Shown in pieces: positions 8,398-16,969 of a DNA stretch of 25,462 nt; the first letter of the stretch is position 1; each line of letters begins with the position of its first letter. The DNA is from an uncultured Parabacteroides sp. (lineage in GTDB: Bacteria > Bacteroidota > Bacteroidia > Bacteroidales > Tannerellaceae), in the NCBI GenBank assembly GCA_934718155.1, contig CAKUZF010000041.1:1-25462 (forward strand), given 5' to 3'. Both the position numbers and the translations under genes were made by a program. The notes beneath the pieces are model-generated. The model had not been told where the DNA came from. It ran no database searches and worked only from the letters and a program-made list of their open reading frames with translations.

Positions 8398-9015
8398 ATG
8401 CGAAACAGGAGAACAATAGTAGGATGCTTGGTGGCTCTTTTGATGTCGGTAAGCATGTGGCAGCTGCAAGCGCAGGTGCATGTAGGAGTAAAAGGTGGTT
8501 TGAATATTTCCACGGTGCATTTTGATTCCGACCTGTTCAAGGCCGACAATCTGACGGGATTCCAAGTGGGTCCGATGATTGAGTGTCAGATTCCTTTGGT
8601 AGGATTGGGCTTTGACGCGGCTCTGCTCTATTCGCAGAAGGGCATGGAGGTGAAAACGGTGGGCGACGTGAAGAAGTCAATGAAGAGCGATTACCTCAGT
8701 GTGCCGCTCAACTTGAAATGGAAAATGGGCATTCCTTTGGCTAAGCTTTTCGTGGCCGCTGGTCCGTATGTGGATTTCCGCATCGGAGGAGATAAGCTTT
8801 GGGAGCTTCCGGGCGAGCTGGCCGACCAGGTGAAGACGAGAAACTTCGGCGCTGGCTTGAACTTTGGCGCGGGTGTTGAGCTGATCAGCCATCTGCAAGT
8901 GGGCTTCAACTATGCCTTGGGCTTGACCGATAATTATAGCGTGGAGACTCCCTCGCTGTCGAAATCCGACGGTAAGAACCGAGGATGGTCGGTGACGGCT
9001 GCGATTCTTTTTTAG
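8398..9015 (+). CDS. Outer-membrane beta-barrel protein, PorT-like
   Basis: A 205-aa small outer-membrane barrel of the porin-family/OMP_b-brl type common in Bacteroidota. A signal peptide spans residues 1-25 (MRNRRTIVGCLVALLMSVSM then WQLQA), with mature start QVHVGVKGG. The body has alternating hydrophobic strands (for example VGPMIECQIPLVGLGFDAALL, MKSDYLSVPLNLKWKMG, LFVAAGPYVDFRIGG), compatible with about eight strands, and it ends in a C-terminal aromatic residue (AAILF), as outer-membrane barrels do. Function is unknown. It lies 274 bp after the B12 riboswitch aptamer and 13 bp before priA, so it may be B12-controlled and cotranscribed with priA; both points are inference. Confidence 0.85.
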   Translation: MRNRRTIVGCLVALLMSVSMWQLQAQVHVGVKGGLNISTVHFDSDLFKADNLTGFQVGPMIECQIPLVGLGFDAALLYSQKGMEVKTVGDVKKSMKSDYLSVPLNLKWKMGIPLAKLFVAAGPYVDFRIGGDKLWELPGELADQVKTRNFGAGLNFGAGVELISHLQVGFNYALGLTDNYSVETPSLSKSDGKNRGWSVTAAILF

Positions 9016-9028
9016 AGCCAGCTAACCG

Positions 9029-11275
9029 ATGAGATATGCGGATGTCATACTGCCTCTTCCGTTAGCGGATAGCTTCACCTATCGAATACCCGACGATTTG
9101 GAGCCTGTCGTTGTTCCCGGTTGTCGAGTCGTGGTGCTTTTTGGCAAGAAGCGGTATTACACCGCCTTGGTGCTTCGCCTGCGCGATGAGGCTCCCGAGG
9201 GCGCTGGCGAGATCAAGGATATTTATCACATCTTGGACGCCGACCCCGTAGTGCGTCCGCTGCAACTTCGTTTTTGGCAATGGATAGCCTCTTATTATAT
9301 CTGCCGTTTGGGCGATGTTTATAAAGCGGCTATCCCTTCTGATCAACCCTTTGAACCAAAGAAGAAACCCTTTATCCGCCTTGCCGATGCCTATCGTTCG
9401 GAAGCCTCGCTGCAAGCGGCCCTCGATGGCTTAAAGCGGGCCAAGAAGCAGGAGCAATTGTTGCTGCGCTTTCTCGACCTGACGCAAGGCTATCTGCCCG
9501 GTTCAACGGCCGAGCTGCCTCGCAAGGAGCTGCTTGAGCGAAGCGGAGCCTCGCCAGCCGTGCTGGACGGTCTTCTGAAGCGAGGCATCTTAGCGTCTTA
9601 CGAGAAAGCGGCCGAGCGTCAACCTAAGGCCGATGAGCATTGTAAGCCGCTGAATCCGCTCAGCGCGGCCCAATCGCAAGCGTTTGCCGAGATTCAAACC
9701 GTTTTCAATGAGAAGTCGGTCTGCCTGCTGCATGGCGTTACTTCGAGTGGAAAGACCGAAGTGTATGTCCACCTGATCGACGAGGCCCTGAAGCGGGGGC
9801 AGCAAGTGCTCTATCTCTTGCCCGAGATTGCCATTACGACACAGATCATGGAGCGGCTCGCTCTCTTTTTCGGCGATCGGTTGCTGGTCTATCACTCGAA
9901 GTTCTCCGATGGCGAACGGGCCGAGGTGTGGAACCGATTGTTGCACGAGGAGGAGCCGGTCGTTGTTTTGGGCGTACGCTCCTCGCTCTTCCTTCCCTTT
10001 TCACGCTTAGGATTGGTGATTGTCGACGAGGAGCATGAGAGTAGCTACAAGCAGCAAGATCCTGCGCCGCGCTACCACGCCCGCAATGCCGCCATCGTGT
10101 TGGCCAACCTGCATGGGGGCAAGACGCTCTTGGGTTCGGCCACACCTTCGATCGATTCCTATTTTAATGCCTCGGTTGGAAAGTATGGGTTGGTGGAGCT
10201 GAAAGCCCGGTTTGGCGACTGCCAGATGCCGGAGATTCTCCCCGTCAACACGCGTGAGCTGAAGCGGAAGAAGATCATGAAAGATACGCTTTTCTCGCCC
10301 CTTTTGGTCGAAAAGATGCGGCAGGCCCTTGATCGGGGAGAGCAGGTCATCCTGTTTCAAAACCGCCGAGGCTTCGCTCCGATGGTGGAATGCCACGCAT
10401 GCGGCTGGGTGCCCCGATGCATCAATTGCGACGTGAGCTTGACCTATCACAAAGCCTACCGTACGCTGACTTGCCATTATTGTGGTTATACCACCTCGTT
10501 TCCCGCCCAATGCCCGTCGTGTGGCGAGGGGGAGATGCGCCTGCAAGGTTTCGGCACGGAGCATGTAGAGGAAGAGATGAAACGGCTCTTTCCCGAAGTG
10601 AAGGTAGACCGGATGGATCTTGATACCGCCCGCAGCCGCACCTCTTACGAACGCATCATCGCCGACTTTGAACGAGGCAAGACGCAGGTCTTGATCGGCA
10701 CGCAGATGCTGTCGAAGGGGTTAGACTTTGGCCGTGTCAGTGTGGTAGGCATCTTGAGCGCCGATAGCCTGATGAACTTCCCCGACTTTAGGGCGCACGA
10801 GCGAGCCTATCAGTTGATGGTGCAGGTCAGTGGCCGGGCAGGTCGGCGCGATCGGCCGGGAGTCGTGGTGTTGCAGACCACGCAGCCCGATCATCCTTTG
10901 ATCGGCATGGTGCGGCGCTTTGCTTATCGCGAGATGGTCGGTATGCAATTGGCCGAGCGCAGCCAGTTTCGTTATCCGCCCTACTATCGCTTGATTGTCT
11001 TGGTGCTTCGAGGCAAGCAGGAGGCCCCTTTGCATGAGATGGCTCGCCTTTACGCCGATAAGCTGCGCCAGCGGTTGGGCGATCGGGTGTTAGGCCCTGT
11101 TACCCCTGCGATCACTCGCATCCAAACGCTCTATCTGCGCCAGATTGTCTTGAAGATCGAGACGACCGCCAGCATTACGCCGCTTCGCACCTATCTGGAA
11201 GAGGTGCGTCAGCAGATGATGCAGTATCCCGCTTTTCGTTCGCTTTTGCTCCACTATGATGTCGATCCTGTGTGA
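9029..11275 (+). CDS. priA: Primosomal protein N' (replication restart helicase PriA)
   Basis: 3'-to-5' DNA helicase that reloads the replisome at stalled forks. The 748-aa length is normal. The N-terminal DNA-binding domain begins MRYADVILPLPLADSFTYRI. The helicase core has Walker A GVTSSGKT (236-243) and the DEEH box (333-336), followed by GSATPS. A zinc-binding insert holds paired cysteines (CHACGWVPRCINC, then CHYCG and CPSCG). The late helicase motifs GTQMLSKGLDF and QVSGRAGRRDRPG are intact. It begins 13 bp after the beta-barrel gene and converges with the efflux/lpxA operon. Confidence 0.96.
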   Translation: MRYADVILPLPLADSFTYRIPDDLEPVVVPGCRVVVLFGKKRYYTALVLRLRDEAPEGAGEIKDIYHILDADPVVRPLQLRFWQWIASYYICRLGDVYKAAIPSDQPFEPKKKPFIRLADAYRSEASLQAALDGLKRAKKQEQLLLRFLDLTQGYLPGSTAELPRKELLERSGASPAVLDGLLKRGILASYEKAAERQPKADEHCKPLNPLSAAQSQAFAEIQTVFNEKSVCLLHGVTSSGKTEVYVHLIDEALKRGQQVLYLLPEIAITTQIMERLALFFGDRLLVYHSKFSDGERAEVWNRLLHEEEPVVVLGVRSSLFLPFSRLGLVIVDEEHESSYKQQDPAPRYHARNAAIVLANLHGGKTLLGSATPSIDSYFNASVGKYGLVELKARFGDCQMPEILPVNTRELKRKKIMKDTLFSPLLVEKMRQALDRGEQVILFQNRRGFAPMVECHACGWVPRCINCDVSLTYHKAYRTLTCHYCGYTTSFPAQCPSCGEGEMRLQGFGTEHVEEEMKRLFPEVKVDRMDLDTARSRTSYERIIADFERGKTQVLIGTQMLSKGLDFGRVSVVGILSADSLMNFPDFRAHERAYQLMVQVSGRAGRRDRPGVVVLQTTQPDHPLIGMVRRFAYREMVGMQLAERSQFRYPPYYRLIVLVLRGKQEAPLHEMARLYADKLRQRLGDRVLGPVTPAITRIQTLYLRQIVLKIETTASITPLRTYLEEVRQQMMQYPAFRSLLLHYDVDPV

Positions 11276-11330
11276 GTGTGCGCTTCGGCATAGGCGCTTC
11301 ATCGGGGGGATGTGGAGGGTTGAAAAAAAA

Positions 11331-11364
11331 CGACGGACATCGTTCTGAATTTCGATGCCCGTCG
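11331..11364. terminator. Terminator hairpin between priA and the lpxA-like gene
   Basis: CGACGGACATCG (11331-11342) pairs with CGATGCCCGTCG (11353-11364) with one mismatch and a 10-nt loop. On the - strand it is followed by eight Ts (A-run 11323-11330 on the + strand), a good intrinsic terminator for the long efflux-lpxA transcript. On the + strand the tail is only T-rich, so termination of priA here is weaker. Confidence 0.75.
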
Positions 11365-11481
11365 TCTTGATTTTTGTTGCCCGTCGTTTTGAATTTTGTT
11401 GCCCATGGAAATGTATAACGTTGCCCATGGTTTTTTATTCCGTTGCCCGTGGAAATTTCATCCGTTGCCCGTCATTTTTTT
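11332..11481. repeat. Tandem array of 22-bp repeats (about 7 units)
   Basis: Units start every 22 bp at 11332 (degenerate), 11354, 11376, 11398, 11420, 11442 and 11464 (the last partial). Each begins with a conserved core, GTTGCCCGTSG or GTTGCCCATGG, followed by about 11 variable AT-rich bases. The period is exact and not a multiple of three. The array lies between the convergent ends of priA and the lpxA-like gene and would be in the 3' untranslated part of the lpxA transcript. Role unknown. Confidence 0.9.
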
Positions 11482-11510
11482 AGAGGGGTTGGGCATGCGG
11501 AAAAAGGGGC

Positions 11511-12281
11511 TTACTTGCTGACGATGCCCAGCTTGGTCGCGCTGATGAAGTTGATGATGTGTCTGATCTCGTCGCTCATCGGCACCTGGTCTTCCACCAT
11601 CAGCAAGGCATCGGTCAGGCTGACGCTGCCTTGGTAAATCAAGCGATAGGCATGGCCGATGTGCTTGATAACCTTCTCGTCGAATCCCTCATGCTGCAAG
11701 ATGTAGGAGTTCACCCCGTAATAGGTGGTTGGCTCCTTGGCGCCCACGATGTAGGGAGGCAGGTCTTTGCGGAAGCGGCATCCCGTCTCCACCATCGTCC
11801 AGGTTCCTACGCGGCAACCTTGGCTGACCAGCACGTTGCCTCCGAAGATGACATAATCCTCCATCTGGCAGTTGCCTGAAATCTTGCATCCATAGCCGAA
11901 GACGCTGTGGTTGCCAATCTGGGTGTCGTGCGAGATGTGTACGCCTTCGTGAATGAAGTTGCCATTGCCGATGCGGGTCGCCCCGTCGGGTTTTGAGGAG
12001 CGGTTGATCACCACATTCTCGCGAATCATATTGTCGTCGCCGATCAGCAAGAGCGTATCGCCTCCCTTATAATAGAAGTCCTGCGGCTCGGCAGCGATTA
12101 CGGCTCCGTTATACACCTTGTTGCGGCATCCCATGCGTGCCCCACTCATCACACTGGCGTGAGGCATGATCTCGCAATCGTCGCCAATCTCAACATTCTT
12201 ATCGATGTAGGCGAAGGGATGAACGATTACGTTTTTCCCTAATTTCGCCTCTTTGTCTACATACGCTAATGGACTAATCAT
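11511..12281 (-). CDS. LpxA-like acyl-ACP UDP-GlcNAc O-acyltransferase paralogue
   Basis: A 256-aa left-handed beta-helix acyltransferase of the LpxA family, which in canonical form adds a 3-hydroxyacyl chain to UDP-GlcNAc as the first lipid A step. Hexapeptide repeats fill residues 1-165, and an LpxA-type helical C-terminus (HIGHAYRLIYQ) follows. The general-base His is present (His118 in ISHD, equal to E. coli His125). By hand alignment, E. coli Lys76 is replaced by Tyr70 (QDFYYKGG for QDLKYAGE), His144 by Asn137 and His160 by Ser153. It is not next to lpxC or lpxD but is the last gene of the RND efflux operon, 27 bp after the channel gene. It may be a second LpxA with a changed acyl or sugar substrate. 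Confidence 0.82.
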   Translation of the reverse strand: MISPLAYVDKEAKLGKNVIVHPFAYIDKNVEIGDDCEIMPHASVMSGARMGCRNKVYNGAVIAAEPQDFYYKGGDTLLLIGDDNMIRENVVINRSSKPDGATRIGNGNFIHEGVHISHDTQIGNHSVFGYGCKISGNCQMEDYVIFGGNVLVSQGCRVGTWTMVETGCRFRKDLPPYIVGAKEPTTYYGVNSYILQHEGFDEKVIKHIGHAYRLIYQGSVSLTDALLMVEDQVPMSDEIRHIINFISATKLGIVSK

Positions 12282-12308
12282 GATATTTCTTTTTTTGTGA
12301 GGTTTTTA

Positions 12309-13703
12309 TTATTCTCTTCCGCCACCCAGCGAGCTATACAGCGTGATAACCGCCTGGATGCGCTGCACGTTGTCGGCCACCTCTGCGAGTTGAGCCGTCA
12401 GCAGGTTCTGCTGAGCTGTCAGGATCTCCAAATAGGTGGCTGCTCCGCTCTGGAACAGGTCTTTCGTGTAGGAAACCGCCTTGTCCAGCTGGTCCACACG
12501 GCCTTGATCCTCGATCAGCTTGCGCTCTGTGGCATCGTAGAGGTAGAGCGCGTCGCTCACCTCCTTGCCAGCCTTCAGGATGGCTTGCTGATAGTTCATC
12601 TTGGCGATCTGCTCCTCGGCCTTCGTCACCTTCAGGTTGGCGATCAGCTTGCCGCGGTTGAAGATGGGCTGAGCCAACTGGCCGATGGCGTCCCACATGA
12701 ACTGGCCGGGATTAGGCAGCTTGCTGCCTCCCTGTCCGTTCAGCCAGCCGGCGTTGCCCGTGATGGTCACGCTCGGATAGAAGGCTGCGCGGGCTTGGTT
12801 GGTTTGGTAGTATGCGCTGGCCAGGCTCATCTCGGCGATCTTCACGTCGGGGCGATTCTCAAGCAGCTGCAAGGGTACGCCTACGAGCAAATCGGTGGGC
12901 ATCTCTTGCTGATCGAGTGTGCCGCGCTCGATGTGCTGAGGCGCTTTCGCCAGCAGCACCGAGAGGGCATTCTCTGTCTCGCGCACACTGCGATTCATGT
13001 CGATGAGCGATGCCTCAACCTGGTGCAGGGCGGCACGCATCTGCACGACAGCGCTCTCTTGGGTCATACCCGCCTCCTTCATCGCCTCCATCACTCGTAC
13101 GTTCTCTTTGAAGATATCGACGGTTTGCGACGTGATGTTCACCTGGCGGTCGAGCATCAGCAGCGTGTAATAGGTGTTGGCGATGCCGCAAATCAGTTGC
13201 GAACGCACGGCCTGGCAAGCATACTGGCTCTTCAGGTAGCTGGCCCGCTGTCCGCGCGAGGCGTTGAGCAGTTTGCCAAACAGGTCGATCTCCCAGCTGG
13301 CAGCCCCAGCGATGCGATAGGTCTTTGTCGGGTCGGCTCCGTCGTAGCTGTAAAGCTCGCCCGCTGCCGAGGCGTTGATCGAGGGGAGGTAGGAGAGGCG
13401 GGCTGCGGTCAGCAGCGTCTTTGCCTCGCTTACGCGGAGTATGGCCGCTTGCAGATCGACGTTGTTCTCAAGGCCCTCGTTGATCAATGCTTGCAACTGC
13501 TTATCTTGGAAAACCTCCTGCCAAGGCAGGTTGGCTATGTTGGTCGTGTCGGTCGCAGCCAACGGGGCGGCCTCGGCAATCGGGTCGCGATAGATGCCGT
13601 TGGTCTCGATCGACTCAGGACGGTCGTAAGCCTTGTAAATATGGCAACTGCTCAGCAAAGCAGTTGCGCATACCATATATATATATTGTCTCTTCATGCT
13701 CAT
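12309..13703 (-). CDS. RND efflux outer-membrane lipoprotein channel (TolC/NodT family)
   Basis: Outer-membrane factor of a tripartite efflux pump. The N-terminus MSMKRQYIYMVCATALLSSC ends in a lipobox (LLSSC) with the lipidated Cys at residue 20 from the ATG at 13703. The rest has two OEP repeats of long alpha-helical and beta segments (for example LENNVDLQAAILRVSEAKTLL and YYQTNQARAAFYPSVTITGNAGWL), typical of CusC/NodT/OprM lipoproteins. Total length of about 464 aa is normal. Starts at 13724, 13703 and 13697 are possible; 13703 begins one base after the pump gene's stop codon and is preferred. It is the third gene of the efflux operon. Confidence 0.93.
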   Translation of the reverse strand: MSMKRQYIYMVCATALLSSCHIYKAYDRPESIETNGIYRDPIAEAAPLAATDTTNIANLPWQEVFQDKQLQALINEGLENNVDLQAAILRVSEAKTLLTAARLSYLPSINASAAGELYSYDGADPTKTYRIAGAASWEIDLFGKLLNASRGQRASYLKSQYACQAVRSQLICGIANTYYTLLMLDRQVNITSQTVDIFKENVRVMEAMKEAGMTQESAVVQMRAALHQVEASLIDMNRSVRETENALSVLLAKAPQHIERGTLDQQEMPTDLLVGVPLQLLENRPDVKIAEMSLASAYYQTNQARAAFYPSVTITGNAGWLNGQGGSKLPNPGQFMWDAIGQLAQPIFNRGKLIANLKVTKAEEQIAKMNYQQAILKAGKEVSDALYLYDATERKLIEDQGRVDQLDKAVSYTKDLFQSGAATYLEILTAQQNLLTAQLAEVADNVQRIQAVITLYSSLGGGRE

Positions 13704-13704
13704 T

Positions 13705-16700
13705 TTATTCTTTGATTTTCGCATATTGTTCAATTTCCGTTGTCATGTCGCTGTTGTCCAAATCCTCGAACTCAACAGGCTTGAACTTCTCCTGCAGGTA
13801 CTGGAACACGACAAACAGGGCGGGCACGATGAAGATCTGGAAGATCATACCGATGAACATACCTCCGATAGCGGCCGTACCCAGGGTTCGGTTACCATGC
13901 GCGCCTACACCGAAGGCGAACATCATCGGGAGCAAGCCGACTACCATGGCCAACGAGGTCATCAAGATCGGGCGCAGACGAGCGGCCGCACCCAGCACGG
14001 CTGCCCACGTGAGGCTCATGCCCATACGGCGGCGATCCAAGGCGAACTCTACGATCAAGATGGCGTTCTTCGCCAACAGACCGATCAACATGATCAAGGC
14101 GATCTGCATATAGATGTTGTTCGACATTGTTCCTAAAATCATCTTCAACGCCTGAATGTTGCCAATCGCACCGAAGAGGCGAACGAACACGAAGCTACCC
14201 AGCAAACCGAACGGCACTGAGAGCAATACGGCCAACGGAAGGATGTAGCTCTCATACTGCGCACTCAGCAACAGGTAAACGAAGACGAAGCAGAGCACAA
14301 AGATCAGCGCTGTCGTGCTGCCGCTTGTGCTGGCCTCCTCGCGCGCCATACCGCCCAATTCATAGCCGAAGCCTGCGGGTAGGTTCTCTTTGGCCACCTC
14401 GGCGATGGCTTGCAGGGCTTGACCGCTGGTGTAGCCATCGGCCGCAGCCACCATGACCTTCATGGAGGTAAACAGGTTGAATCGGTTGATGATGTCCGGT
14501 CCGTAAACCTTCTTCATGGTTATGAACTGCGTGATCGGGGCCATTTCGTCGCCGTTCTTCACCTTGATGTTGTTCAGCGATTCCATGTTCGCACGAAGTG
14601 CCGGATCGGCCTGGATCATTACGCGATACATCTTACCGAAGCGGTTGAAGTTGGAGGCATACATACCGCCATAGTAACCTTGCAGCGTAGAGAGGATGTC
14701 GGTCGGACTGATGCCCGCACGCTTACAAGCCGCCGCGTCGATGTCGATCTCATACTGCGGGAAGTTGGGGTTGAAGGTGGATTGTGCCGACTTGATCTCC
14801 GGTCGTGCCTGCAAAGCGGCCTTGTAGTTGTTCACTACGTCGAAGAAGTGGTTCAAGTCGCCACCCGTCTTATCCTGCATGTTCAGCTCGATATCGTTCG
14901 ACACCGAGTAGCCCGGAATCATAGGCGGTGTAAAGAAGAGCACCTGGCCGTCCTTTACGATCTTCTGCGCACGCATAAACAGCGAGCTGTAGACGATGTC
15001 GGCGCTTTGCGTCATCGAGCGCTCTTCCCAGTTCTTCAGCTTGATGATGAATGAACCGTAAGTGGCTCCACGACCACCGATGAAGCTATAACCCAACAAA
15101 GCGGTGCGCGATTGTACGGCCGGATCGGACGCGATCAAGCTATCCACCTTGGTGAGAACCTCCGCCGTGCGCTCTTTCGAAGTGCCCGGCGGCATCGTGA
15201 TCGATCCCATGATCGTTCCTGTATCCTCGGTCGGCACCATACCCGTCGGCGTGGTCTGCATCAAGATAACCATGACAGCGATCGCGCCTGCCACGATGCC
15301 GAAGGAGAGCCACTTCTTCTGGATGAAGAACAGCACCTGCTTCTTATACTTCGCCAGCATAGAGTCGTAAGCCACGTTGAATGCGGTGTGGAAACGGCTG
15401 ACGAAGGAGGATTTCTTCTCGTCGTGCTCCTCGTCGTGCGGCTTCAAGAAGAGGGCGCACAAGGCGGGACTCAACGTCAAGGCGTTCAATGCGGAAAGAC
15501 CGATTGAGATGGCCATGGTCAAACCAAACTGACGGTAGAAGACTCCGGCGGTACCACTCATGAAGGATACCGGGATGAACACCGACATCATGACCAGCGT
15601 GATGGAGACGATTGCGCCGCCCAGCTCACTCATCGCGTCGATTGAGGCTAACTTCGCAGATTTGTAGCCTAAATCCAATTTGGCGTGGACTCCCTCCACG
15701 ACGACGATGGCATCATCCACCACAATCGCAATGGCCAATACCAAGGCACAAAGAGTCAACAGGTTCAAGCTGAAACCGATGAGGGAAAGCACGAAGAACG
15801 TACCAATCAAAGCCACTGGGATGGCGATGGCTGGAATCAAGGTCGAACGCAAGTCTTGCAAGAAGACGTAAACCACGATAAACACCAGAATGAAGGCCTC
15901 GATCAAGGTCTTGAGCACCTCGTGGATAGAGGCAAACAAGAAGTCGTTGGCGTTCAACGAAACGTCGATCTTCATGCCGGGAGGCAAGGTCTTCTCCTGC
16001 TCCTTCAGCAGAACCTCGATATCGCTAATCGTCTGTGTTGCGTTCGATCCGGCCATCTGGAAGACGATACAAGTAACCGCATCGTGGCCGTTCACCTTGT
16101 TGCCCATGGCGTAAGACTGACGACCCAGCTCTACGTCGGCAATGTCTTTCAGGCGCAGCACGTTGCCATCGGCCAAGGCCTTGATGACAATGTTCTCGAA
16201 CTCCTCGCTCTGTTGCAAACGACCTTTGTAGCGAATCGTATACTGGAAGGTCTGGTTGCCCTGCTCGCCGAACTGACCGGGAGCGGCCTCGACGTTCTGC
16301 TCAGCCAAAGCCTTGGAAACATCGCTGGGGTCCAATCCGTATTGGGCCATCACGTCGGGTTTCAGCCAGATACGCATCGAATAGTTTGATCCCATCACGT
16401 TGGCCTCGCCCACGCCCGATACACGCTGTATCTCGGGGATCAAGTTAATCTTGGCATAGTTCTCGATAAACTCCATGCCATAACGATCCTCCTCGTCAGA
16501 GAGGGAGAAGATGACCAACATAGAGTTCTGGCGCTTCATGGTGGTTACACCAATCTTTGTTACCTCGGCAGGCAGCAAGCCTTGCGCCATGGAGACTCGG
16601 TTTTGCACGTTGATCGCTGCCATATCGGGGTCGGTGCCCTGCTTGAAGTAAATAGAGATGGTGGCCGTACCTTCGTTGGAGGCCTCGGAGCTCATGTACA

Positions 16701-16929
16701 TCATGTTCTCTACACCATTGATCTGGTCTTCAAGCGGAGCGATCACACTGTTCAATACCGTTTGTGCGTTCGCACCCACATAGGTGGCACTTACCATCAC
16801 CGTAGGAGGTGCGATGTCCGGATACTGCGTGACTGGCAAGGTTGCCAAGCCAATCGCACCCAAGATGACGATCAAGATCGAGATCACCGTGGAGAGCACC
16901 GGGCGGTTAATAAATTTATCTAGTTTCAT
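13705..16929 (-). CDS. RND efflux pump inner-membrane transporter, HAE1 family
   Basis: Proton-driven multidrug or hydrophobe exporter of the AcrB/HAE1 type, 1074 aa. The N-terminus MKLDKFINRPVLSTVISILI is the usual first helix with basic anchor. A large periplasmic loop follows, then the TM4 proton-relay pair in AIVVDDAIVVVEG. A second periplasmic domain begins GMVPTEDTGTIMG, and closing TM helices end near IEQYAKIKE. Length and duplication are normal. It starts 40 bp after the adaptor gene, and its stop abuts the channel gene start. Substrates cannot be predicted from sequence. Confidence 0.96.
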   Translation of the reverse strand: MKLDKFINRPVLSTVISILIVILGAIGLATLPVTQYPDIAPPTVMVSATYVGANAQTVLNSVIAPLEDQINGVENMMYMSSEASNEGTATISIYFKQGTDPDMAAINVQNRVSMAQGLLPAEVTKIGVTTMKRQNSMLVIFSLSDEEDRYGMEFIENYAKINLIPEIQRVSGVGEANVMGSNYSMRIWLKPDVMAQYGLDPSDVSKALAEQNVEAAPGQFGEQGNQTFQYTIRYKGRLQQSEEFENIVIKALADGNVLRLKDIADVELGRQSYAMGNKVNGHDAVTCIVFQMAGSNATQTISDIEVLLKEQEKTLPPGMKIDVSLNANDFLFASIHEVLKTLIEAFILVFIVVYVFLQDLRSTLIPAIAIPVALIGTFFVLSLIGFSLNLLTLCALVLAIAIVVDDAIVVVEGVHAKLDLGYKSAKLASIDAMSELGGAIVSITLVMMSVFIPVSFMSGTAGVFYRQFGLTMAISIGLSALNALTLSPALCALFLKPHDEEHDEKKSSFVSRFHTAFNVAYDSMLAKYKKQVLFFIQKKWLSFGIVAGAIAVMVILMQTTPTGMVPTEDTGTIMGSITMPPGTSKERTAEVLTKVDSLIASDPAVQSRTALLGYSFIGGRGATYGSFIIKLKNWEERSMTQSADIVYSSLFMRAQKIVKDGQVLFFTPPMIPGYSVSNDIELNMQDKTGGDLNHFFDVVNNYKAALQARPEIKSAQSTFNPNFPQYEIDIDAAACKRAGISPTDILSTLQGYYGGMYASNFNRFGKMYRVMIQADPALRANMESLNNIKVKNGDEMAPITQFITMKKVYGPDIINRFNLFTSMKVMVAAADGYTSGQALQAIAEVAKENLPAGFGYELGGMAREEASTSGSTTALIFVLCFVFVYLLLSAQYESYILPLAVLLSVPFGLLGSFVFVRLFGAIGNIQALKMILGTMSNNIYMQIALIMLIGLLAKNAILIVEFALDRRRMGMSLTWAAVLGAAARLRPILMTSLAMVVGLLPMMFAFGVGAHGNRTLGTAAIGGMFIGMIFQIFIVPALFVVFQYLQEKFKPVEFEDLDNSDMTTEIEQYAKIKE

Positions 16930-16969
16930 ATCGTTCTGATTTAATCAACTCTTGTCTTTCGGTTTTCAA

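Noticed and set aside
11332..11481. Possible CRISPR array at the 22-bp repeats
   Set aside because: The conserved core is only about 11 bp, the intervening segments are about 11 bp and AT-rich rather than 30-bp unique spacers, and no cas genes are in the window.
12297..13715. 472-codon open frame on the + strand opposite the channel gene
   Set aside because: It is antisense to a clear TolC-family gene, has low-complexity composition without recognisable motifs, and arises from the codon bias of the real gene.
15685..16389. Long + strand frames opposite the RND pump and GH3 genes
   Set aside because: All are shadows of strongly coding - strand genes; none shows a start context, motif or promoter of its own.
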